Assembly (NCBI GenBank): GCA_024195585.1 | Contig: SWBL01000179.1 | Span: 1 to 64,000 of the forward strand | Source: Aureobasidium sp. EXF-3400 | Taxonomy: Eukaryota; Ascomycota; Dothideomycetes; Dothideales; Saccotheciaceae | Direction of reading: 5' to 3' | DNA length: 64,000 bases | In this document: in pieces, positions 36,807 to 49,054 of the stretch | Numbering within the stretch: position 1 is the first letter of the stretch | Layout: each line of letters opens with the position of its first letter | Program-made: the position numbers and the translations under genes | Notes under the pieces: generated by a model | Seen by the model: the letters and a program-made list of their open reading frames with translations, nothing else | What the model was told of the DNA's origin: nothing | Databases searched by the model: none

Positions 36807-39800
36807 TCATTGCGGAGGCCCTATGGGAGCCGGGTATCCAGAAGCAGGTGCAGTAGCAGCAGAACTCGAAGGACGCGAGCCAACCGGGCCATGTGTAGAT
36901 GAGGATGACGATGCGGAAACATTGCCGCTGGTGGCATTGACAACCTCGACAGAAATCGAGGCTGACCGGTTGGCGTTGGTATGGTAGTGGGCATTGTTGG
37001 AGGCGACGTCGCCGCCTAGCCCGGGTATCAAAGTGGTGTTAAGCGAAGTCGTAGAGCCGTTACGCCCGGCGCCAAAAGGAAATTTGCTTTCGTAAGGTGT
37101 CGACGAAGTAAGCGATGCCGACGAAGTGGCTGGTCGGCTGCCTGCCGCAGCCAGAGTTGCCCATCCACCGTTTGCCTGATTGTTGGCGTTATCAGGTTCG
37201 GCATCAGGGCCATTGTCGTTCCAAGGATTGCGATAGCCCGATTCTCGCGATTCCATGCTTTGCAGCGAGGCCTTGGAAGCATTGTTCGAAGCATGCTTGA
37301 ACAATGAGGACGCGGGAGAGTTCGAACTGTTCTTGCGTCTCTCGAGGAAGGACGAGAAGGACGACATACTACCCGGCTTCCTGAGTCTGTCAAAGATAGA
37401 TCGATGGCCTTCACTGCTTTCTCCACTACCAAAGTGAGTACGAGTAGGCGACTCAGCCACGACAGGTGGTTCCGCACGTTGCAGAAGCTTGGAGTCGAAG
37501 TATGGCATCGAGTCTTCGAAAGAGTCGGATTTTGGTCGAGGGATAGCACCCTTCACAGTGCTTGCGCTCAACCCATGCGAAACCAACCCAAGGACCAAGA
37601 AGTCGATAGCATCTTTCAACCCGCCAGCATTGTTACGTGTGTAGGTGAGAAGGAGATTCTCGACTTCAACATCCTCGTCACCAATCCTTTCGTGCTTTGG
37701 CGGCTGGACAATGACTTCAACAACATACTGGTCTTTGAGCTTCTGCAAAACATCGTCGTGAAACTCTGCAGACATGAGGAAATCGCGAAGTTCGACCGTG
37801 CTTGGAAACGAGATATCGTGACTCTCAGGAACCATACCCAGAAACTCATCCACGGCTTGAGGAACTTGATACTCAGGTCCAGATACGGTGATGACATCGC
37901 TTGCTTGTTCTGTTCCAGGGAAGGTGATTTTGCAGTTCCACTTCTTCTCGAGCTCCTCAATTTCGGGCATGCGAGCGACCAACTCACGGTGATAAAGTCT
38001 GTCCACGACAACTTGCTCGGAAACGTATTCAGCATCGACCTTCTCGACCATGTCCATGATCTCTTGCTTGACAAGTTCGAGGTTGTCGGCGTTTCTTGCA
38101 GGGGTACGACAGATGACATTATCAACCTTGACATCATCATCATCCTTGCCAATACCGCCTCTGTCCATAGCATTTGAGAACTTGACGAACACAGAATACT
38201 TCTTCATGATGCGTTGAATATGCTGACCGCCGATACCGATGATGCGCTTGTGGTATTGATCAGGAACGTGGAAGGAGATAGAAGCGGGCATTTCCAGCTC
38301 GACCAGATCGAGACCATTTTTGGTAGCTTCGTACTGAGCACCGCGTACGTCAATGTAGAAGTTGTACTCGTTGAAGCCATCGAAGACGATCTGGACGTTG
38401 CTCTGGCTCATAATCTTGTTGATTTTGCCATTCTTCTTTCCGCTCACAAACTCTTTGTGTTCGTTAGCAAGCTCAACCTTGACCCGCAGAGTCGAGTTGG
38501 CCTTCTTGACAAAGGGCAGCGAGTTGATAATGGTCATTGCGGCCTTGACAGAATCGTCACTTCCATTGATATGGAAGTTGAGCTTCTCAAAGTTGATCTC
38601 GGCGCCTGAATTGATGCAGATGTCGGGCAGCATGGCACGGATGTCGGAAGGTGTCGGCTGCCTTTGCATAGGGTCTAATTGAGTCAACCACCATGAAGCG
38701 CTATAGAACTGACCAGCCAAAGACATAATATCGCGCACCGTGCGCTCGACATTCAAAATGTCGGTCGCTTGTACACGCAAAAGACCACTGTGGTTGCCGA
38801 GAGGAGGCAGAAGGACGTAGGAGCCATTCTGTTCCACGATCTTGCGAATCTTGTCCAAACGCTCAAGCAAAATGTAGTCGACCTTGCTGGTTGTAATGGC
38901 CACATCTTTGACGAAAGTCTTTGTTGTCAGGACCAGGTCTTGAAGACGTCTCTTGGCTTGCATAATGTTCTCTTGGCTTTCGCCCGTGATGATGATTTCG
39001 TCTCTGGCACGTGGATAGGAGCCGGCAGGGCTATAACCGAAGATGCCAGGAAATAGCGGAGGGAAGTAGATGGCAGTACCAGTAGCCGACTCGATTAGCT
39101 TGATGTTGCGGCGATGTCGGCCACAGATAAGGGTATGGAGAGAAAGCTCAAGCTTGATCGTGTCAACTTGTCGCATGAGCTGCAATGGTTGTCAGCACGA
39201 AGATGAAAGAATGAGGAGCAAGTTCTGATAGACATACGATTTGGTCGATCATGATCAGGATCCTGGTCTTTGCATGCTCACAACATTCCATGTCACCAAA
39301 GATCATGAGACGCAATCTGTTCTCGACAAGGCTGTCTATGGTACCGTGGATGCTGGCCGAGTCAACGTCCAAGGGACGAGGGTTGAGCAGGAATATATCG
39401 GCTTTGGTACGGTCCGAGATGTCGTCCATGTGTCTCAGAACGTCTGTACGTACTCCTTCGGTGCCGGGGACCATGATTAGTGTCGAGTCCACGTCGACGG
39501 TAGCGGAGCGCTGTCTCGAGTCAGCGGGGTGCTTTATATACCATGTCTTCGTGGGAGTAGACCTACTAAGGTGATGGGAGTCTCGTTCAAGATCTTTGCT
39601 CGCATCTTGTACACCAGATCCGAGTCGCCGGAGAGGCAGACATTTGTGACGAGAGTGTTCAGGGGGCCTCGCTGCATGCCGGGCACGGGTTTGGGCCTGG
39701 CTGAGGTGACGGTGGCCTGGACCTGAGCATTGCTGGCTTCGGTAATGACCTTGCACAGGGATCGTAGGTTGTCGACATTGCGGGCGTGGACAGGGAGCTC

Positions 39801-40118
39801 ATGGTTCGGTGGGGGAGAATCGGGATTGTTCGGCTGAGGATGCGTCCAGCGCGCGTAAGCTCCAGGACTGGCGTAGATGACCGAGTCTGGGTCGGGGCCA
39901 CTGAGGTTGGAAGCAAAGGGTATGTTGAATGAGAGGTTGACAAGATGGCCCGGGACCTGTGGATTCGGCTGCATCTGGTGCTGTGTGGCCATGTTCCGCT
40001 TGATGTTGGTGGGAGGCATGGACATGTCCTGGTGGTGCGGACGGCCAAAACCCATTGCAGGCGTCATCTTGTCCCAACCATGGCGTGCTTGGCCGGTGAA
40101 GTTGGAAATCTTGTGCAT
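36807..40118 (-). CDS. Multi-KH-domain RNA-binding protein
   Basis: Coding-order exons 40118-39567, 39510-39238 and 39179-36807 encode 1065 residues; both introns are phase 0, 56 and 58 nt. KH-type G-x-x-G loops are seen in ICGRHRRNIKLIESATGTAIYFP (about 290-310), SGKKNGKINKIMSQSNVQIVF (about 525), and most clearly GIGGQHIQRIMKKYSVFVKF (about 595-615). Further KH-like repeats without a canonical loop lie between and after these. This layout resembles vigilin or bicaudal-C-like cytoplasmic mRNA-binding proteins. The N-terminal 60 residues are Met/Pro/Gln-rich. The last 250 residues are Ser/Asn/Ala-rich and likely disordered. The RNA targets are unknown. Confidence 0.88.
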
Positions 40119-40715
40119 CGGAGGAGGCGAGATGCGTGGATGAACGAGCGTGTGGGTTTATGGTCAGATCGACGTCGAGGCTGGAGCAGCACTCAAACAA
40201 GGACAAGGAGCACTCGAGGTCCAGGAGTCGAGTCAACACGGGCGCCCAAAGAGCCCGCCAGTATCTAAGAAGACAAGCCAACCGAAAGAGACTTGTAGTG
40301 AGTTGCAGTCTCCAACGGATCAGTGTTACTGTCGTCGTCGTCGTTTTTCTACACAAAGCGCGTATCTCCAATACACAGTGCTGACTTCGGCGAAGACGGT
40401 CACGTGCGCTGCGCTTTCAGCATCGCGTGATGGCAACATGAAGTAGTCGTTACTGTTGTGATGGTAATCGACTATGCAGCTCACTACCTAACAACTCTCT
40501 GGTCGAAGGCAACTTTGTTGCAGACGCCATGGTGCCCGTGCGCCCCGGCAATCCTCGTGCATTGCCATGAGGGAAAGAGGGGATCCTGAAACCTTCCTCG
40601 TCCCAGCTTGTACAAACTCACATACACTTCTTGCTTGTGTCGTCTGTCTTCAACTGAACCTTTATTTTATGCCTACTCCGTGTTCCAACATGCTTCTGCT
40701 CCGCTCTGATCCTGC
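40119..40715. other. Intergenic region between two minus-strand genes
   Basis: A 597-bp gap with the KH gene promoter and the 3' flank of the Pro-rich gene. GTC/GTCGTC repeats occur at 40331-40346. No gene is supported. Confidence 0.55.
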
Positions 40716-43290
40716 TCAATAGCCTACTCTTCTGACCTCTCGTCCGTACTGATCTACGTATATTTCTCGAGCTTCCTCGCCGTAACGTGGTCCAGCTGCT
40801 GCATACGGACTTGCATCCTGACTTCCGTAGCTATACCTCATCTCGACAGGACGTCCATACTCGGGTCCTGGCACAACACTTACAGCCCTCATTGGCGCTG
40901 GCGGAGGTGCCATGGTAGCTGCACGACCCGCCGTTTCTGCAGCTCGAGCGTATTCGCCTTGTGGTGCCATGCTCGCTTGCCGTGACATGTATCGGACTGG
41001 CTCCATCTCGGGACGTACACTGTACGCCCTTGGAGCATAAGCTCCAGCTGGCACAGACTCGGGTGGATACATTGATGCTCTAGGTCCTGGTGCATCCCTA
41101 ATGTAAATAGGCCCAGCTGCCTCCTCTCGATAGTACTGTGGCTCAGGAGCGCGAGAATATTCTCGCTGTCTGTAGGCACGATAATCAATTGGTGCAGTCT
41201 CTGCTTGCTCAACCACTCTTCGCACTGGTGGCGGAGGTGGTGGCATTCTCATTCCATGCTCGTTGTCGTATACATTGTGTGCAGGTTGACCTGCGTATGC
41301 AACAGGCTGTCTGCTCGGCGCACGTTCATACATCAATTCGCCTTCGGGACGCAGCTGAGGCGCGACTGACATCCTAGGCTGTGCTTCGGGCTCATTCGCG
41401 TAGTATCTGTTGCCGTACTGGTCCATGACAATTCTTCTAGCTGGCGGTGGTGGAGGCGCCATCATGGAGGCTGGACCTTCTCTGGCAGCCCGGAGGTGTG
41501 GCGGAGTCACAGACCTTTCGGATCGCACGTACTGTACCTGTGGAGCTCTCATCACCTCCTCACCATATCTTGCTCCTCTTTCGGGGAATGGTTGTGATAC
41601 AGTGCGGTAGCCGGCGGGGGACGATACTCTAGCCATAGGAGAGACAGGACGATGCGCGGCGTGCAGACTGGCTACACGGCGCAGGTCTTGGTCGTCCCTT
41701 CTAGGCCTGGCATAAAGACCAGGAGATGAGACTCTGATGACAGTAGGAGATGACACACCCTCCAGGCCATAGTGCATGCTTGGAGGATGTGGAGGCGGGG
41801 GGTCATGGTAATATGATCTCGGACCAGAGACTACCTCAACATCTGGCGGCAGTTGGTACGGGCGAGTGCGAGACGGCTGCAAGGCAGCAGGTGCAGCGAA
41901 CGGTGGTGGGGACACAGGTTCAGGCTTAATGTAAGGCTCAGGGGAAGGAGCGCTGGGCTTTGGGCGGTTTTTGCGAGCCTCCTTCGCTTCCCTGTCGGCT
42001 TCTCGCTTCCTCTTCTTGCCCTTTCCTCTTTGTTTCTTGAAAGCGCCGACAGGACTGGTTTGAGTCGAATTGCGAGGCGAAGTGGTCGAATCGTCAGACT
42101 CAAATTGCTGGCGATAGGCGCTAGAGGATTGGTAGGCATGAGGTGAGGCGGGTAATTGACTGTTCGGCGCTGAGGGGTAGCTCGTCTGGGACTGAGTGAG
42201 GCCAGGAGGTTTGGCCAGAGTAAGAGGGGAAACCTGAGCGGGCTGAGGGGCAGCGAATTGACTGAGGTGATTGGTGATGACGGTGGCTTGAGGTGACGGG
42301 ACATTGGCGTCTTGCGGCACGAACTCACTGCTGTCTGCACCGCTGCTTAGCAAGGGCACACATGGATATATGCACGAAGATGTGTTACTTACCGTCGTCC
42401 AGATCCATTGCATCGGCGTCAGCATCAGGCCCACTAAAGGCATTTGCATCCGGTGGTGAATACTCCTCCGAGTCTTCCCTTTCGGCATCGTAGAGATTCT
42501 CGGACTCGTGCTGATCGAGAGTGTGCGAAGAGTGATGCTGCTTGTCACCAAGTTCGATATCGACAGGATGCTGCTTAGAAAGAGGGGCGCTACCTGCCAA
42601 ACCTGTCGCTTCTGCTCTCTTCTTGGGCGAGCCCTCTTCTGACGACCAATCGTTGGCCTGGCTAGAGTAATACGAATTCTCGTCGAAAGAGTCACTCGCT
42701 GTAGTCTGAGCATTAGCAGGGGGCTTGAGACCTGAAATAGGCCTGACCATTTCAAGCGCTTTCTCAAAAGTCTCGGTCAGACCAACAAGAGGTGCCATGT
42801 CTTCCTGGTTCTTGAAAAAGGGAATGTGTCTGCGCTGCTCTGCCGCATCCTTAAATTGTCTCTCAATTCGCTGTCTCTTCAGCTGTATCTCTGCTCTTAT
42901 CAAGTCTTCTGACTTGGTCAACAGGACCGGGTCAATGCCACTCCTAGGAGCAATTGTCCCTGATGCCGTGGATGCATTCTGTGAAAAGGCTTGCGCATTT
43001 CCCAGACGAGCAGCAGCAGTAGCAGCACCCTGCGACGAGTTGAGCATTGCCTGTTCTTTGCTTGGCGCATTAGAAAGGCCAGGTAGCTGCAAAGTTGAGG
43101 CATAGTTGGAAGTAGACGATTCTCCGACGGCAGGTTGAAGCCGCTGTCTTACGGCAGCTGGCAACTTAAATCGTGCGTGTTTGTCTGCTAGAACAGCCTC
43201 CTTCAACTGCAGCCACTGGTCGTAGAATGCAGCTTGTACATGTGGCTCTGCAACAGCAGGCCTGTAGCCATTCACCTGCGTGGAAGCCAT
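40716..43290 (-). CDS. Large Pro/Arg/Tyr-rich protein of unknown function
   Basis: Exons 43290-42393 and 42334-40716 encode 838 residues. The acceptor at 42335 is chosen because it alone keeps phase 1 and gives DLDDDSSEFVPQ. Residues 1-300 start with a compact part (VQAAFYDQWLQLKEAVLADKHARFKLP) followed by a coiled, basic helix (LIRAEIQLKRQRIERQFKDAAEQRRHIPFF, about 130-160). An acidic stretch ends exon 1. Next is a lysine-rich nuclear-localisation-like segment (KKQRGKGKKRKREADREAKEARKN, about 410). The last 400 residues are Pro, Arg and Tyr-rich, with several short PPPPP and YxxREE-like blocks. I do not recognise a family. A nuclear or RNA-associated scaffold is possible but unproven. Confidence 0.8.
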
Positions 43291-43671
43291 GACGAAGGCA
43301 CAGCAATATCACCAGTAGCAATGGTACTATGCGAGCGTCATGCCTATACAACCTCTAGTGATAGTGAATGAATGGCACGCGCTTTGTCCGACGAAGGGAA
43401 GAAAACAACTTGGTGATGAAATTGTCAGATCGCCATCAGAGACTCGGGAGTGTCGGCTTGGCGTTGCGGCTCGGTTTACCGATGCACAGACTGCTGGGGA
43501 GCTACCCCTTCATTCTCCATACCATCGACGTCAACGTGTTGTTTCTGCCGCTTCTTTCTTTGACTCATCTGTTGAATGTTGCCCTCTCTTTGTCGGTCTT
43601 CTTCTCTTCTTGGTCGGTCAGGTCTCTTTGCTTCTCGGGGTTTCGTTTCTTCTACAAATAGACGCATAGAA
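43291..43671. promoter_or_regulatory. Divergent promoter region, Pro-rich gene / SDT1-like gene
   Basis: A 381-bp interval between outward-facing starts. A pyrimidine-rich tract at about 43552-43630 precedes the SDT1-like start, as is common in fungal promoters. Confidence 0.55.
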
Positions 43672-44579
43672 ATGGTCAAGAGCAACATGGCGGACAACCG
43701 TAAAGTCTTCTTTTTCGACATAGATAATTGCGTAGGTCATCGTACACAGACGCCTCAGGTTTTGCAGCTGCTAACACTCTTGACAGTTGTATTCCAAGAG
43801 TGTGTCACGATCACCCTAACTTCACATCTGGTTTTAACAAGTCGCAGACAAGAAAGTGCATGAATTGATGGGCGATTTAATTGGTATGCATCGTTGATCA
43901 GTGATCGTACTCGCGTGATGACTCATCAGACTCCAGACAAATATTTCGAAACTCATCTGTCGTTGTCACGGGAGGATGCCAATGAACTGCACACGCGGTA
44001 CTACAAAGACTATGGGCTTGCCATCGAGGGTCTCGTACGCCACCACAAGGTCGACGCACTGGAATACAACGAGAAGGTCGACGATGCACTGCCACTTGAA
44101 GACATCATGTCACCTGATCCAAAGTTGCGCAAGCTGCTCGAAGACCTTGACACATCAAAAGTAAAGCCTTGGCTTTTCACAAATGCCTATATCAACCACG
44201 GTCGACGAGTTGTAAAGCTTTTAGGCGTAGAGGACATGTTCGAAGGCATCACCTACTGCGATTACTCGGCTGCCAAGTTCCTCTGCAAGCCGTCACCCGA
44301 CATGTTCAAGAAAGCAATGGTTGAGGCTGGTGCAACATCCGTCGAGGATTGTTATTTCGTCGGTACGTTGCATTCCAGAGATTGTCACGGATTCTTGCTG
44401 ACACCTTCTTAGACGACTCTGCTCTTAATGCGGCCGGTGCGACCAAGTTGGGTTGGACTGCCGCCCACTTGGTTGAACCGGGAGTGACTGCGCCTGTGGC
44501 ACAAGTTTCCAAATACCAGATAAGCAATCTCGAAGAACTCAGGAGTATATTTCCTCAGTTCTTCAAATCAACTCAGTAG
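43672..44579 (+). CDS. SDT1: Sdt1-like pyrimidine 5'-nucleotidase (HAD family)
   Basis: Five exons, 43672-43731, 43787-43799, 43848-43883, 43937-44362 and 44413-44579, encode 233 residues. It should dephosphorylate UMP and CMP. HAD motif I is FFFDIDNCLYSK, split by intron 1; later motifs are TNA (motif II region, WLFTNAYINHGRRVVKLL), the Lys in CKPSPDMFKKAM and VDDSALN (motif IV), followed by GWTAAHLVE. The second exon is only 13 nt, fixed by the need to restore NC-LYSK-NKKVHELM. A second in-frame ATG at codon 6 (MADNRK) is an alternative start. All introns are 48-55 nt. Confidence 0.88.
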
Positions 44580-46293
44580 CAAGAGTACATGTTCACGTGG
44601 AAGCCAATGGCTTCGCTCTACAGCTAGACGACATAACAGCGTAATGTTAATTCTTCGTACTCAGAGGTGTCGTGAGATGTTGTCGACAGTCAAGAAACTG
44701 CGCAACACCATGGCTAGAAGGATCGCAGTAAACACAAGGTGCCCATGGTCAGTGTGAAACTCGAAATGGTCAGGTCTTGAACTAGAGTCAGATTTGCATG
44801 AGTAAGGTAATTGAAACGTTTAAGGAGCCGCGGCGGGTACTTAGCCCCTATAAACAAGCTCAGTGGTCGAGCAGTTAGCGTCTTCTAGAATGCAAAGCTA
44901 GAAATTACAAAAAAACCATAGCAGAGATGAGAATTTGCACAAAGCACAACAGTCAGCAGACCGAAACCTGGGTTGTGAAGATACGGGTCGTGAAGATGGT
45001 CTTGTGTTCGGCGTTTCTATATGCAGAATTTGGCCGGAATGGCGGATTCGTAGCCGAAAATCTACAGCAATCTCGCGAGGCTGGGAGGAGCAGAAGCCAC
45101 CAACACGCGAGTCGCTGATTGGGAAGATAATCAAGGCAAGACAAGAATTGGCAGGAAGAGCATGAAATGCAAGACAGAACTGGAAGATTGCTTGTCAGGT
45201 CTTGTTTAGTGTTTTGGGATGGATCTTTGTGCCGGGAAATGCGATGCCGATGGTGGTCCTCCTGTACAGTGTACATGCATGTGCCTGTCAGCACCGCAGC
45301 AACGGCGGCGGTGCCTGTCAGCATGGCGATAAACATTCTTGTACATCGTCGATAAAATTTAAAGAAACATCAGAGGGTGGCTACAGAGTCATGGCCCTTT
45401 TCAAGAGTGAAAGCTGGGCAGTACAGAAGCATGACAGAACAAAAAGGGAGGCTCGACTGGTTGTTTCATGCTCCTGGTTGAAGTTGGAACAAAACCAAGG
45501 CCCTTGGGCGGTTCCTTGAAATAGAAGAGACGCTCGGGCACTATTGCGAGACGGGTTAGATGGGGCAAGTTGAGGGAGATTCAACCAATACAGAACGGGG
45601 TTGGCGCGTTTGTGGGAGTTGAGTCTGGGAGGTTTGCCACGGACTTTCGTCGTCATCACAGCGGCTGTGGCGATGTTTCGAGTGCAAAGATGGACACGGG
45701 TTTTGAGGCTGTACTCGAGTAGGGGCAACGAGTGTTGCGTGTGCAAAGCATGGTGTAACTAGAGGTTGGAGATTCAAAGCTCGGCTGGGGCGAGGGTGGA
45801 TGGCGTACGCGTAGTGCAATACGAAGATGATGGCGATGAATTGAGATCGGCCCCATTGTTGCAGGTTGCGGTGGTTGAGAATGTGGTGAACAGCGGTCGC
45901 TCGTCTCTGTCTGCCACGCTGCCTGCCTGCCAAAGCCCCTAATTAACACGGCTTGTTCAGAAGGTCCGTGTTTCGCTCCTTAACCTTTCGAGACCGAAAG
46001 CCCCCAGCACCAAGCACAGGCGCACAAACAACATAGCGCGCGACACCTCCCGATCAACAATCTTTTTGCTGTTGTTGCTGCTGTCGTCTTTCCTTGCATT
46101 TCGCATCTCGCTGTCCGACTTCCGCACCACCTCGCCAGACCTACGACTCTCGGTGACCTCGCCTCCGCCTCAGAATCATTGCCCACGCAGGCCGAGGGCT
46201 GGCCGATCAGAGACACTAGACGACCACGCCGCCCACTTCTCCGCCTCTGTCTTGCTCCATCCCCGTGCGAGACCACCTACCATCCCCAGCAGT
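44580..46293. other. Long intergenic region upstream of the Kre6/Skn1 gene
   Basis: A 1.7 kb gap on the plus strand between the nucleotidase and the glucan-synthesis gene. The last 270 bp (46020-46290) are pyrimidine-rich and likely 5' UTR; the frame before ATG 46294 is open for 76 codons without an ATG. I noted a D-arm-like motif at about 44860 but no tRNA. No gene is supported. Confidence 0.55.
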
Positions 46294-48482
46294 ATGTCAT
46301 CCCCACCGGACGCCTACCAGCCATCACCTCCTCACATTCGGCTGAACTCAGGCAGCGACGACCTCGCCAACATGGCCGACAACCAAGACCACCAGGCCGC
46401 TCGCCAGCCTTCGTCCCGTTCATTGACAAGGCCCGGCACCGCTGGCTCTGCTTCTGCCCGTCCCGCGCTACGCCCCGCTCCCTCATCAAGCAGCATGTAC
46501 AACGCTGGCGCTCCCGAATCTGCAGAGCTCCTGCTCCCACCGAGTCGCTCCCGCCCGTCACGGCGCTTCCGCGACGACGACTCGCCCATGAGGTCGCCAA
46601 GCCAAAGTGGCTACAACTCTCGTCGCACGAGTTGGGGCTCCGAGTCGACAGGCAGCAGAGATAGCCGCGTCGGTCCTTTTGCTTCTCCTTTCGACGACTC
46701 GCGCGCCCCTTCACGTGCCGGCAGCGACGACGAGGGCGTAAATACTCAGACCGTCTCGGAGAAATACAACATCCTGCCTTCTGCAGGCCTGCTTCTCTTC
46801 CCTGAAGATGTTGAAAAGGACGATTACTTACATAACCCGGATCCCACCGAGAAAGAAGGCCGCATAACCTGTTCCGACTTGTTCTCGAAACGTGGTATCA
46901 CCAACTTGGGTGGTCTTATCTTGATCACTTTGGGTGTCTTCATGCTTTTCATCGGGTACCCCATTATGTACGTGCACTTGGACAATATCTTGTCATACCC
47001 AAAGCTAATGCCCTTTCTAGTACATTTGCGGTCAAAAAAACCGAGCCAAAAGTCAACTTGTGCGCTTCTGATCCTATGTGCATTAGAAGCGATGTGCCTC
47101 TCTTGAAGAACGTACGCACTGGTCTCATTGACCCTGCTACACCCAGTTCGGTCATGACAAGAAAAAGCGTCAACGGCAAAACTTTGAACCTGGTGGTATG
47201 TTACACTGATTCAATACCAAAGAGTCTTTTTACTGATCTCCGTCAAGTTCTCCGATGAGTTTGAAACTGATGGCCGTACTTTCTATGACGGTGATGACCC
47301 GTACTTCCAAGGTGTTGACATTTGGTACGGTGTCACACAGGATCTTGAGGTCAGTGCCACCACCTATGCCTGTTCCTCTCAAAAGCTAACAGTCATCAGT
47401 GGTACGACCCCGACGCTATCACTACCAAGGATGGTGTTCTTGAGATCACCTTCGACGCTTTCCAGAACCACGGCCTCAACTACCGCTCCGGTATGCTGCA
47501 ATCGTGGAACAAGCTTTGCTTCAAGGGCGGTTACCTTGAGGCTAGTATCTCGCTTCCTGGTAGAGGCGACACGATCGGTTTCTGGCCTGGTTTCTGGGCT
47601 ATGGGTAATCTTGGCAGACCTGGATATCGTGCCACGACCGATGGCACTTGGCCCTACAGTTACTCGGATGTCTGCGACCCTGGTATCACTGCTAATCAGT
47701 CATCTCCCGATGGTTTAAACTGGCTCCCTGGAATGCGTCTCCCTGCTTGTACCTGCGATGGCGAAGAACACCCTAGTCCTGGAAAGTCTCGTTATGTTGC
47801 CGAAATTGATGCCATCGAAGCCAGTGTATCTTACCTCGACCCCCTTCATTACTTTGATGCCGTCGGCGCAGCCTCGCAGAGTTACCAAACTGCTCCTTTC
47901 GATGTCTTCTGGCGTCCCAACACCGACTTTATCGAAGTCTACGACTCCTCCATCTCCGAGATGAACTCTTACCAGGGTGGTGTATACCAGCAGGCTATTT
48001 CGACCATAACCCTTCTCAACAACGACTGGTACGACGGCAAAGCTTATCAAACCTACGCTTTCGAGTACGAGCCTGGTTCAGACGGATACGTTGCTTGGTA
48101 TGTTGGCTCAGATCCTACTTGGAAAATGACTGCCGATGCTGTCGGACCCAACGGAAATGTTGGACAGAGAGTCATGCCCGAGGAACCCATGGCACTGATT
48201 GCCAACTACGGTCTCTCCGCCAGTTTCGCCCAATTGAACTGGACAGGTCTGGCCGAACTCATGCCTGGTAAGATGAGATTCGACTACATCCGAATCTACC
48301 AGGACGATGATGGTGAGATGACGTGCGATCCCGTGGGCTACCCCACGACGGAATACATCAAGAACCACGCGGCTGCATACCAAAACCCCAACGTCACCAG
48401 TTGGGAGGATGCGGGATACAGCTGGCCGCAAAACTCATTTGTTAACTCTTGCAAGAGCAGTGTCTACAAGGGCCCGAATTAA
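46294..48482 (+). CDS. Kre6/Skn1-type beta-glucan synthesis-associated protein (GH16)
   Basis: Exons 46294-46967, 47021-47195, 47248-47349 and 47400-48482 encode 677 residues. This is a type II membrane protein of the secretory pathway needed for beta-1,6-glucan assembly. The cytosolic N-terminus (1-200) is Ser/Pro/Arg-rich with NILPSAGLLLFPEDVEKDDYLHNPD, a family landmark. One membrane helix lies at about 203-225 (GGLILITLGVFMLFIGYPI). The lumenal GH16-like lectin/glucanase fold has FSDEFE, WYDPDAITTKDGVLEI, and the catalytic-type E-x-D-x-x-E at about 452-457 (EIDAIEA). The end NSCKSSVYKGPN and the Cys residues match the family. Introns are 50-53 nt. Confidence 0.95.
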
Positions 48483-49054
48483 CGGTAACGAGGAAGGTTG
48501 CAAAGCATTTTGACAGGCGTTTGATGGAGTAAAAAGGAGGTCATGACATTTTCCGAAGGGGGCGAACAAGATTTTGATTTTTCGACAAGACTTACAGCGT
48601 GCATGGAGACTTGCCATGTCTTTGTTTTTGCGAAGTGGTTCACGAAACGGGACAGAAACACACGATTGATTTTTTTGTACACACAAGAGTCCTTAGCTCA
48701 GCGTCCAGTGGAGCTGCAAGGCATTCGGGCATGCAAGGAGCTGGACGACGAAGATGGAGCTTCTGATTGATGCATTTGAAAGTTTTAGAGTTGTTCTTGT
48801 TATTGTTTTTGTTGTTGTTATTGTCTGAGTGTGTTTGGGAGGGTTTATGCTTTTGGCCTGATCTACGATATGAGAAAAAGCAGTGTCACTGTCCTAAATA
48901 GACATAATTGAGAGAAAAACACTTCAAAACATAGCTCAGACTGTACAATCAGAGGGACATCAGGAAGCGAGGATGGAAAAATCAAGAGGAGAGTAGGACA
49001 GGGTATTTTTACAAAAGGTGGTATATGTACAAGATGGAGTGCATGTAGAGAGGA
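48483..49054. other. Convergent intergenic region
   Basis: A 572-bp gap between the Kre6/Skn1 and COX11 stops. A GTTGTT/TTATTG run is at 48790-48825. It is presumably 3' UTR. Confidence 0.55.

Noticed and set aside
44840..44910. tRNA-like motif (AGCTCAGTGGTCGAGCAG)
   Set aside because: It resembles a D arm, but no matching acceptor stem or B box follows.
45556..45949. Overlapping open frames of about 100-125 residues
   Set aside because: Low-complexity, two frames equally open, no family features; more likely upstream region of the Kre6/Skn1 gene.
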